13,910 bases of DNA, taken from NCBI GenBank assembly GCA_018500065.2, contig JAHBAO020000061.1, positions 1 through 13,910 of the forward strand. Reading direction: 5' to 3'. The stretch comes from Octadecabacter sp. (lineage in GTDB: Bacteria; Pseudomonadota; Alphaproteobacteria; Rhodobacterales; Rhodobacteraceae). Below, piece by piece: positions 6,812 through 12,726 of this stretch (the first letter of the stretch is position 1; the number at the start of each line of letters is the position of its first letter). The notes under the pieces were generated by a model. That model saw nothing but the letters and a program-made list of their open reading frames with translations, did not search any database and had not been told where the DNA came from. The translations under genes and the position numbers were made by a program.

Positions 6812-8382
6812 TAAGACTTCTGGAACATGGCAAGCATGCGCCGTGTGACGAGGAACCCGCCGAAGATGTTGATACCGGTCATGAACACCGCGAGTGCGGC
6901 GAGCAGGATGACAAGGAAACTGCCCGATCCGATCTGCATAAGTGCGCCCAGAATGATGATGCTTGAGATCGCGTTGGTGACCGCCATGAGAGGTGTGTGC
7001 AGCGAATGCGCAACGCCCCAGATGACCTGAAAGCCCACAAAGATCGCCAGAACGAACACGATGAAGTGCTGCATGAACGATGCAGGTGCAACGAGGCCGA
7101 CACCGAGGAGCAATGCCGCGCCAACGGCCAGCAAGGTGACTTGTTGTTTGGTCTGCGCCTTAAACGCGGCGACTTCGGCGGCGCGTTTTTCTTCCGCTGT
7201 CAGTTCGACAACCTCAGCTTTCGGCTGGGCCGCAATCGCTTGGATTTTTGGCGGCGGCGGCGGGAAGGTCACGTCTTTGGCGTGGGCGATGGTCGCTCCA
7301 CGGATGACGTCGTCTTCCATATCGTGATCGACCACACCGTCTTTTTCAGGGGTCAGGTCGGTCATCAGGTGACGGATGTTGGTCGCGTACAAAGTCGAAG
7401 ACTGCGCCGCCATGCGGGACGGGAAGTCGGTGTAGCCGATGATGGTCACGCCATTATCAGTCACAATCTTTTCGTCCATCACGGTCAGCTTACAATTGCC
7501 GCCCTTTTCCGCCGCGAGGTCCACGATCACGGACCCGGGCTTCATGGATTTGACCATGTCCTCGGTCCAAAGCTCCGGCGCTTCGCGGTTCGGGATCAGC
7601 GCCGTGGTGATGACGATGTCCATGTCCGGTGCGATTTCGCGGAATTTGGCCAGTTGTGCAGCGGCAAATTCAGGTGAAGAAACAGAGGCATAGCCACCAG
7701 AGGACGCGCCATCGGCCTGTTCTTCTTCGAAGTCCAGATAGACGAATTCAGCGCCCATGCTCTCCACTTGCTCGGCCACTTCGGGGCGCACATCGAAGGC
7801 ATAGGTGATCGCACCGAGGGACGTAGACGTGCCAATCGCCGCAAGTCCTGCGACCCCTGCCCCAACGACGAGGACCTTGGCGGGCGGAACTTTACCCGCC
7901 GCCGTAATTTGACCCGTAAAAAAGCGCGGGAAGTTGTTACCCGCCTCAATCACAGCGCGATACCCCGCGATGTTGGCCATTGAGCTTAGCGCGTCCATCT
8001 TCTGGGCGCGGCTGATGCGCGGGATCATTTCCATCGCGACAACCGTCGCGCCTTTGCGCGCGGCGGATTTCATCTTGGCTTCATCTGCCACAGGGCTGAA
8101 GAAGGAAATGAGCGTTTGATCCGCGCTTAGACGCTTCATCTCAGATTCATTGGGTGCGCGAACTTTGGCAACGATTTCAGCAGCTTTCCAGAGAGCGGCG
8201 GCGGTTTTGACAACCTCAACACCTGCGTCTTTGTAGTCTTTGTCCGAGAACCCAGCAGCCTGTCCAGCCTTGGTTTCGATGACACAGCTGTGCCCCAATT
8301 TCTGAAGCTCTTTGGCCGAAGCCGGCGTCATCGCGACGCGGTTTTCGCCCTCAAACAATTCCTTAGGCGTGCCGATGATCAT
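6811..8382 (-). CDS. pntA: NAD(P) transhydrogenase subunit alpha, PntA
   Basis: A 523-residue alpha subunit of the proton-translocating transhydrogenase. Residues 1 to about 370 form the cytosolic NAD(H)-binding domain I, like alanine dehydrogenase: N-terminal GTPKELFEGENRVAMTP, Rossmann loop VGAGVAGL (G174-G179), and the mobile loop YTDFPSRMAAQSS. A proline-rich and alanine/lysine-rich linker (PPPPPKIQ...) leads to four membrane helices in the last ~110 residues. The undivided form, as in E. coli (510 residues), differs from the split PntAA/PntAB of Rhodospirillum. I start at ATG 8382: AGGAG lies seven bases ahead and the product begins MIIGTPKE, close to relatives. A TTG two codons earlier would sit only one base from that site. 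It heads the pntA-pntB-fba-fbp unit; a candidate operator covers its promoter. Confidence 0.97.
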   Translation of the reverse strand: MIIGTPKELFEGENRVAMTPASAKELQKLGHSCVIETKAGQAAGFSDKDYKDAGVEVVKTAAALWKAAEIVAKVRAPNESEMKRLSADQTLISFFSPVADEAKMKSAARKGATVVAMEMIPRISRAQKMDALSSMANIAGYRAVIEAGNNFPRFFTGQITAAGKVPPAKVLVVGAGVAGLAAIGTSTSLGAITYAFDVRPEVAEQVESMGAEFVYLDFEEEQADGASSGGYASVSSPEFAAAQLAKFREIAPDMDIVITTALIPNREAPELWTEDMVKSMKPGSVIVDLAAEKGGNCKLTVMDEKIVTDNGVTIIGYTDFPSRMAAQSSTLYATNIRHLMTDLTPEKDGVVDHDMEDDVIRGATIAHAKDVTFPPPPPKIQAIAAQPKAEVVELTAEEKRAAEVAAFKAQTKQQVTLLAVGAALLLGVGLVAPASFMQHFIVFVLAIFVGFQVIWGVAHSLHTPLMAVTNAISSIIILGALMQIGSGSFLVILLAALAVFMTGINIFGGFLVTRRMLAMFQKS

Positions 8383-8389
8383 AGCCAAA

Positions 8390-8394
8390 CTCCT
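8390..8394 (-). promoter_or_regulatory. Ribosome binding site of pntA
   Basis: AGGAG on the minus strand, seven bases before ATG 8382. It decides the start against the in-frame TTG at 8388, which would lie one base away. Confidence 0.75.
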
Positions 8395-8400
8395 GTGCTC

Positions 8401-8419
8401 TTTTTGGTATGACTAAAAA
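8401..8419. promoter_or_regulatory. Candidate GntR/FadR-type operator O1 over the pntA -10 region
   Basis: TTTTTGGTATGACTAAAAA is a 19-base near-perfect palindrome: two 8-base arms around ATG with one mismatch. It contains TGGT-ATG-ACTA, which fits the published FadR-subfamily pattern TNGT-N3-ACNA. It covers the likely -10 of pntA, as expected for a repressor site. A close copy lies in front of kdgK (10374-10390; 14 of 16 core bases identical) and a weaker one at 10437-10452. The gene for a FadR-type regulator begins about 240 bases away. Binding itself is inference. Confidence 0.6.
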
Positions 8420-8434
8420 CAAAATAAGTGTCAA
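8406..8434 (-). promoter_or_regulatory. Putative sigma-70-type promoter of pntA-pntB-fba-fbp
   Basis: On the minus strand a perfect TTGACA (8434-8429) is followed, after 17 bases, by CATACC (8411-8406, three of six matches to TATAAT). Transcription would begin near 8399, leaving a leader of under 20 bases before the pntA ATG. The -10 lies within the palindrome at 8401-8419, so a bound repressor should block it. Confidence 0.5.
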
Positions 8435-8555
8435 TAAGGGCCGATGATTCGACCATATAGATGTTTTTGTAGGATTAAATTTCCGCACCACTCACCCGAG
8501 GCAGCAATAATCCGCATTCATTTTCCAGTTCAGCTTGCCATAAGTTTCGGCAAGG

Positions 8556-8582
8556 TTGGCGCTGTCATGCGAGTGTGATAAT
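8556..8582 (+). promoter_or_regulatory. Weak promoter candidate for the GntR regulator gene
   Basis: TTGGCG (8556-8561) and GATAAT (8577-8582, five of six) are 15 bases apart, shorter than ideal. A small palindrome, GCAAC-G-GTTGC (8594-8604), lies just downstream where a transcript would start and might serve autoregulation. CTTGCC/GGCAAG arms flank 8534-8554. Apart from the pntA promoter and operator, the 280-base gap 8383-8662 shows nothing else I can name. It contains no clear copy of the 8401-8419 operator close to this gene. Confidence 0.25.
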
Positions 8583-8662
8583 CGAACGTGCTGGCAACGG
8601 TTGCGAGGTTAACAACAACTTGATTGCCATATTGAACAGCGAAGAAGGCGGGTGTCCTACAT

Positions 8663-9388
8663 ATGACGATACAAGATGACACGCCAAATGATGCGAATGG
8701 AAATCGGGCCGCGGACAACGTCGTTAGAGCATTGTCCGAAAGCATCTACTCTGGTGAGTTGCCCGTTGGCGCGCCGATCCCGTCCGAGCGAGAAATTGTC
8801 GAAAAATTTCAAATTAGCAGAACCGTCGCACGTGAAGCTGTAAGCATTCTAAGCTCCAAGGGACTTATTGACGCTCGCCCCCGATATCGCCCCGTCGTGC
8901 GGCAGCCGGACCTGGATGCAGCACTCGGTGTGATGGGTGGGCTCGTCCAACATATGCTCAGCAGGCCAGGCGGAGTGAAGCAACTGTTTGACACGCGCAT
9001 ATTTGTCGAAACCGGGCTGGTACGTGCCGCGGCAACGGATGCCACCAAAGACGATATTTCCAATCTTCGTGCGGCTCTGGAAGCAAACGGAGAATGCTTA
9101 GACGATTCAAATCGGTTTTTTGAAACTGACGTCGCATTCCATGGGGCTTTATACATGATCCCCGGCAACCCAGTTTTTCCGGCCATACATCGGTCGTTTT
9201 CAGATTGGCTGGGTGGGCAGTGGGGCATGATGCCTCGCAAGCCCGATCGCAACAGACGCAATCATGATGCTCATCAGGCAATTTTCAAAGCTATTCTCAG
9301 CCGCGACCCGGATGAAGCCGAAGCAGAACTGGTTTCACATCTTCAAGATGCGTGGGCTCAAGTTGCCGACACATTTGATGGCGTATGA
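8663..9388 (+). CDS. GntR-family transcriptional regulator, FadR subfamily (wHTH + FCD)
   Basis: A 241-residue DNA-binding regulator. Residues ~17-80 are the GntR winged helix: SIYSGELPVGAPIPSEREI, then FQISRTVAREAVSIL (helix-turn-helix) and the wing SSKGLIDARPRYRPVV. Residues ~105-235 are an all-helical FCD ligand domain with the expected metal-site residues: Asp156 and His160 in DVAFH, His204 in HQAI, His226 in SHLQ. FCD regulators typically sense sugar acids or other carboxylates. Here 2-keto-3-deoxygluconate, 2-keto-3-deoxy-L-galactonate or the AHG acid would be sensible ligands (inference). It is divergent from pntA and ends six bases from the kdgK stop. The palindromes at 8401-8419 and 10374-10390 match the binding pattern of its subfamily, so it probably represses pntA-fbp, kdgK and the cycloisomerase operon. 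The ribosome site (GAAGAAGG) is distant and weak. Confidence 0.93.
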   Translation: MTIQDDTPNDANGNRAADNVVRALSESIYSGELPVGAPIPSEREIVEKFQISRTVAREAVSILSSKGLIDARPRYRPVVRQPDLDAALGVMGGLVQHMLSRPGGVKQLFDTRIFVETGLVRAAATDATKDDISNLRAALEANGECLDDSNRFFETDVAFHGALYMIPGNPVFPAIHRSFSDWLGGQWGMMPRKPDRNRRNHDAHQAIFKAILSRDPDEAEAELVSHLQDAWAQVADTFDGV

Positions 9389-9394
9389 TAACGA

Positions 9395-10342
9395 TCAGTC
9401 GAAATCGACGATGGCGCCTCTTTGCAAAATCACTTTTGCAGACAGGTTATGACCTTGAAGCAAAGCATCCTTCAGCGACTGCCCGCCAATCAAACCCGCA
9501 AGGAAGCCAGCATTAAAGCTGTCGCCCGCGGCCGTCGTATCAATCACGTTTTCCACCGCGGTATAGTCTTGGTCGATGTCATTATATCCCAAGGCCTTAG
9601 GACCCTTTGGCCCTCGTTTTATCGCGCCATAGGTCGCTCCAGCAGCCGTGAGGCGATCTAGCACTTGGCGCTCATCACTTTCGTCAAACAACGCCATTTC
9701 GTCGTCAACAGATGGAAGTGCAATATCGGTTTGCGCCCAAATGGTCATGTTCGTTTCACGAGCTAATGCCTCGCTCTCCCATAGCCGTGGCCGATGGTTG
9801 CTATCATAGACAACAATCCCGCCTTCAGCCCTAAAGACAGCAAGGGCCGACAGCAGTTCTTTACGCACATCGGGCTGCAAAATGGCGAGCGAAATGCCCG
9901 ACAGAAACACGAGATCAAAATCCCGCAGTAGGCCTAACCCAATCTTGCAGGGTTTTTGGAACAATGTTCGGGCCGCACTTTCGGAGCGCCAGTAGCTGAA
10001 GCTGCGCTCTCCATCCGGTGCGGTTTCCACCATATAGATCCCGGGCACGCGCCCGTCTCTTATCTCGACATGGGACGTCTCGATGTCATGCTGTGACAGT
10101 GTGTCTAAAATCTTGTTGGAAAAACGGTCACGTCCCAATGCCGTAATATAGGACACCGACACATCTGCTCGCTTGAGAAGACGCCTCAGATATACAGATG
10201 TGTTGTAGGTATCGCCTGCAACACCGAGACGCGGTCGATCTTGTCCGTCGTCCGTCATTTCGATCATGACTTCGCCGAGACACGCAACGCGCCGAATTGA
10301 GCTTAAGTCTGGTGTCAAACCTTGACCCTTTCCTAATGACAT
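9395..10342 (-). CDS. kdgK: 2-keto-3-deoxygluconate kinase (PfkB family)
   Basis: A 315-residue cytosolic kinase phosphorylating 2-keto-3-deoxy-D-gluconate to KDPG, the substrate of Entner-Doudoroff aldolase. Motifs specific to KdgK are visible: GEVMIEM (24-30), GDTYNTSVYL (43-52, substrate loop), YWRSESAAR (117-125), and the PfkB signature DTTAAGDSFNAGFLAG (from 268) with catalytic Asp274. About 17 residues precede the point where relatives begin (VACLGE), so the true start may lie slightly downstream; TTG codon 9, behind AGGAAAGGGT, is one option. I kept the ATG at 10342. It is transcribed away from the cycloisomerase operon, from an intergenic region carrying two operator-like sites, and ends tail to tail with the regulator gene with no room for a terminator. 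Confidence 0.93.
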   Translation of the reverse strand: MSLGKGQGLTPDLSSIRRVACLGEVMIEMTDDGQDRPRLGVAGDTYNTSVYLRRLLKRADVSVSYITALGRDRFSNKILDTLSQHDIETSHVEIRDGRVPGIYMVETAPDGERSFSYWRSESAARTLFQKPCKIGLGLLRDFDLVFLSGISLAILQPDVRKELLSALAVFRAEGGIVVYDSNHRPRLWESEALARETNMTIWAQTDIALPSVDDEMALFDESDERQVLDRLTAAGATYGAIKRGPKGPKALGYNDIDQDYTAVENVIDTTAAGDSFNAGFLAGLIGGQSLKDALLQGHNLSAKVILQRGAIVDFD

Positions 10343-10373
10343 CGAAGCGTTTGTCGAGCTTCGCGATGATCTC

Positions 10374-10390
10374 TTTTAGTATGACAAAAC
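10374..10390. promoter_or_regulatory. Candidate GntR/FadR-type operator O2 in front of kdgK
   Basis: TTTTAGTATGACAAAAC contains TAGT-ATG-ACAA, matching TNGT-N3-ACNA on both strands. It agrees with the pntA-front site 8401-8419 at 14 of 16 core positions, including the identical GTATGAC centre. It overlaps the putative kdgK -10. This recurrence in two separate promoter regions is the best evidence in the window for a shared regulator. Confidence 0.6.
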
Positions 10391-10407
10391 GTACACATTA
10401 CTGGCCA
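10378..10407 (-). promoter_or_regulatory. Putative kdgK promoter
   Basis: On the minus strand TGGCCA (10407-10402, four of six) is followed after 18 bases by CATACT (10383-10378, four of six). The -10 lies inside the palindrome 10374-10390, the same arrangement as at pntA. Confidence 0.35.
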
Positions 10408-10436
10408 AATCCACAAGTCATGTCGACATATTAACA

Positions 10437-10452
10437 TTTTTGTCGGTCTAAA
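10437..10452. promoter_or_regulatory. Weaker third copy (O3) of the operator motif, next to the -35 of the cycloisomerase operon
   Basis: TTTTTGTCGGTCTAAA matches the site at 8401-8419 at 12 of 16 core positions, keeping the T-run, GT, the CT pair and the A-run but losing one half of TNGT-N3-ACNA. It ends two bases before the TTGACA at 10454. A separate inverted repeat, TTTGTC (10439-10444) with GACAAA (10456-10461), spans the same -35. Either could bind the regulator. Confidence 0.4.
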
Positions 10453-10453
10453 C

Positions 10454-10483
10454 TTGACAAATGGTCATTTTTCTGGTTATTGG
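10454..10483 (+). promoter_or_regulatory. Putative promoter of the cycloisomerase-ADH-kduD operon
   Basis: A perfect TTGACA (10454-10459) is followed after 18 bases by TATTGG (10478-10483, matching only the leading TAT). Transcription from near 10490 would give a leader of about 100 bases, which contains an imperfect palindrome (AGAATCT-TT-AGGTTCT, 10504-10519) and a small hairpin (10540-10561). Confidence 0.45.
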
Positions 10484-10539
10484 ACATGATCTGACAAGCT
10501 TGCAGAATCTTTAGGTTCTCTAGCAATCCGTGCAGCCTC

Positions 10540-10561
10540 ACGATGCCGATCTCTGCATCGT
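10540..10561. repeat. Inverted repeat in the leader of the cycloisomerase operon
   Basis: ACGATGC (10540-10546) and GCATCGT (10555-10561) are perfect complements around eight bases and end 30 bases before the ATG. It could be an operator half-site pair or a small mRNA hairpin. No T-run follows, so it is not a terminator. Confidence 0.4.
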
Positions 10562-10591
10562 TAGTGACGAATCAAACAGAAGAGGGCGAAC

Positions 10592-11689
10592 ATGTCATCT
10601 ATCAAGAGCATCAAAACCCAGCTTTTTAATGTTCCATTGGCTGAAGTGCTGACGGACGCAAAGCACGGAGATCACACTCACTTCGAGCTGATCACGACAA
10701 CCGTAACGCTCGACGACGGTACGGAAGGCACCGGTTACACCTACACCGGCGGCAAGGGTGGGCATGCTATCTTCGCGATGATTGAGCATGACCTGACACC
10801 GTTTTTGATCGGCCAGGATGCGGCGAATCCTGCGGCCTTGTATGACGCTATGCTGTGGCATATCCACTATGTAGGTCGCGGTGGCATCGCGTCATTTGCG
10901 ATTTCCGCGGTTGATATTGCTTTGTGGGATGCGAAAGGCAAAACCATCGGAGAACCGCTTTGGAAAATGGCAGGTGGTGCATCAAACCGTTGCCGCGCAT
11001 ATTGCGGCGGGATTGACCTCAATTTCCCATTGCCCAAACTGTTGAAGTCCATTCAGGGCTATCTTGATGCTGGCTACAACGGAGTGAAAATCAAGATTGG
11101 GCAACCCACATTGGCCGAGGATGTCGCGCGGGTGAAGGCCGTGCGTGACCTCATAGGTCCCGACATTACGTTCATGGTCGATGCAAATTATTCCATGTCG
11201 GTTGAACAGGCCATCGAGGCTGCGCGCGCGTTTGAACCTTATGATATCTATTGGTTCGAAGAGCCTACAATTCCGGATGATTACAAAGGCTTCGCAAAGA
11301 TTGCAGACGCCACTGGCATGCCCCTCGCTATGGGGGAAAACCTGCACACCATTCACGAATTTGAATATGCCTTTGATGATGCCAACTTAAGTTTCGTCCA
11401 ACCTGATGCGTCAAACTGTGGCGGCATTACGGGCTGGCTGCAAGTCGCTGAACTATCCGCCAAACACGACATCCCGGTGTGTAGTCACGGGATGCAAGAA
11501 CTGCACGTTAGCCTCGTATCTGCTCGGCCCAACGCCGGTTGGATCGAGGTTCATTCCTTCCCGATTGATGAATACACAACAAGACCCTTGGTTATCGACA
11601 ACCACATGGCAGTGGCACCGGACACTCCAGGTGTTGGCGTGACTTTTGATTGGGACAAGCTGAACTCTGTACATGATGGAACCCTGTGA
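10592..11689 (+). CDS. Mandelate racemase/enolase-family sugar-acid enzyme; probable 3,6-anhydro-L-galactonate cycloisomerase
   Basis: A 365-residue enolase-superfamily protein with an N-terminal capping domain and a TIM barrel. The complete mandelate-racemase-subgroup active site is visible: Lys166-x-Lys168 (KIKIG), metal ligands Asp197 (VDANYS), Glu223 (WFEEPT) and Glu249 (GENLHT), and the general acid/base His299 (CSHGMQELH). Such enzymes abstract the proton next to a carboxylate and eliminate the C3 oxygen. On 3,6-anhydro-L-galactonate this opens the ether ring and gives 2-keto-3-deoxy-L-galactonate. Segments such as DAKHGDHTHFELITTT, GYTYTGGKGG and MLWHIHYVGRGGI agree, from memory, with the Vibrio sp. 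EJY3 cycloisomerase; an alignment is needed. The next genes supply the following two steps. Alternatives: L-galactonate dehydratase or galactarolactone cycloisomerase. An AGAGGG precedes the ATG; the stop overlaps the ADH start. Confidence 0.88.
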   Translation: MSSIKSIKTQLFNVPLAEVLTDAKHGDHTHFELITTTVTLDDGTEGTGYTYTGGKGGHAIFAMIEHDLTPFLIGQDAANPAALYDAMLWHIHYVGRGGIASFAISAVDIALWDAKGKTIGEPLWKMAGGASNRCRAYCGGIDLNFPLPKLLKSIQGYLDAGYNGVKIKIGQPTLAEDVARVKAVRDLIGPDITFMVDANYSMSVEQAIEAARAFEPYDIYWFEEPTIPDDYKGFAKIADATGMPLAMGENLHTIHEFEYAFDDANLSFVQPDASNCGGITGWLQVAELSAKHDIPVCSHGMQELHVSLVSARPNAGWIEVHSFPIDEYTTRPLVIDNHMAVAPDTPGVGVTFDWDKLNSVHDGTL

Positions 11690-12726
11690 TGACTGATACA
11701 ATCAATGCCGCCTACTACCGAGGCGAAAAAACTTTTACTGTCGAGACAACAACCGCCGAACCGCCGCAAGCGGGCCAAGTTTCCGTGCGTATCGCATACT
11801 GCGGAATTTGTGGCACCGACATGCACGTCTACCACGGCAATATGGATGCCCGCGTTGGTCTGAACCGCATTGTCGGCCATGAAATGTCCGGCACGGTTTC
11901 TGCCGTTGGTGCTGACGTCACCACTGTAAAAGTTGGTCAAAAGGTTGTCGTGCGTCCGCTTGATCACTGCGGTGATTGTCCGGCCTGTGATGCAGGCCAC
12001 GTTCATATCTGCCACAATCTAAAGTTTCTCGGTCTTGATACCGATGGCGCGATGCAGGAAATCTGGACAGTCCCTGCGCACACGTTGCACGGTCTGCCCG
12101 ATGACATTCGCATGGATCACGCGGCCCTCATCGAACCGGTTGCCGTTGCATGCCATGACGTTCGATTGTCCGATCTACAGAATGGAGAGGACGTGTTGGT
12201 CATCGGCGGTGGCCCCATCGGCGCACTGGTTGCAATGGTTGCCCGTGATGCAGGCGGCAAGGTTGTCGTGTCGGAAGTGAACCCGAACCGCCTAGCGATC
12301 ATGAAAAAGCTTGGATTTGACACCGTCAATCCGGCAGAGCAGGACCTGAAAGAAGAGATCAACACCCGCACCGGTAACAAAGGCGCTGACGTGGTGTTCG
12401 AGGTTTCCGGCACACAACCTGGCGTAAATGCAATGACGGAATGCGCAGCAACGCGTGCGCGGATCGTTATGGTAGCTATTCACGCGAAGAAGCCGGAAAT
12501 CGACATGTTCCAGTTTTTCTGGCGTGAATTGAAGTTGCTTGGGGCCCGCGTGTATGAACCTGCCGACTACGAAAAGGCGATCCAGATCATCGTATCCGGC
12601 GGGGTTGATGCGGACACTGTCATTACCGACGTAAGCCCTCTTGCCGATATTCAGTCCGCATTTGAATCCCTGGATGCAAGCCCCACCGCTATGAAGAGCC
12701 TCATCAAAGTAGGCACAGACGCATGA
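11689..12726 (+). CDS. Zinc-dependent alcohol dehydrogenase (MDR); probable 2-keto-3-deoxy-L-galactonate 5-dehydrogenase
   Basis: A 345-residue medium-chain dehydrogenase with both zinc sites. Catalytic zinc: Cys41 (GICGTDMH) and His64/Glu65 (GHE), with Glu149 (LIEPVAVACH) nearby. Structural zinc: Cys94, Cys97, Cys100 and Cys108. The cofactor fold starts at VIGGGPIG (G173, G175, G178); a glutamate at the end of the second strand (VVSEVN) suggests NAD+ over NADP+. It resembles sorbitol, idonate and threonine dehydrogenases. I start at ATG 11689, overlapping the upstream TGA by one base (TGATG), rather than at the GTG one codon earlier. Between an L-KDGal-forming enzyme and a KduD homologue, oxidation of L-KDGal at C5 to 2,5-diketo-3-deoxygluconate is the simplest role. 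The substrate is inferred from context. Confidence 0.92.
   Translation: MTDTINAAYYRGEKTFTVETTTAEPPQAGQVSVRIAYCGICGTDMHVYHGNMDARVGLNRIVGHEMSGTVSAVGADVTTVKVGQKVVVRPLDHCGDCPACDAGHVHICHNLKFLGLDTDGAMQEIWTVPAHTLHGLPDDIRMDHAALIEPVAVACHDVRLSDLQNGEDVLVIGGGPIGALVAMVARDAGGKVVVSEVNPNRLAIMKKLGFDTVNPAEQDLKEEINTRTGNKGADVVFEVSGTQPGVNAMTECAATRARIVMVAIHAKKPEIDMFQFFWRELKLLGARVYEPADYEKAIQIIVSGGVDADTVITDVSPLADIQSAFESLDASPTAMKSLIKVGTDA

Noticed and set aside
5689..7677. Long open frames on the + strand opposite pntB and pntA (up to 240 codons)
   Set aside because: They mirror G+C-rich, well-conserved coding sequence. Their products are rich in His, Arg, Cys and Asp, with no domain I recognise and no ribosome site.
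8383..8388. TTG start for pntA two codons upstream
   Set aside because: The ribosome site AGGAG would be only one base away; it is seven bases from ATG 8382, and relatives begin at the equivalent of the latter.
10540..10561. Riboswitch in the leader of the cycloisomerase gene
   Set aside because: The leader is about 100 bases with only one seven-pair hairpin. I see no pattern of a known riboswitch class.
11686..11688. GTG start for the zinc dehydrogenase
   Set aside because: The ATG immediately after it overlaps the upstream stop as TGATG, the common coupled arrangement. The difference is one residue.
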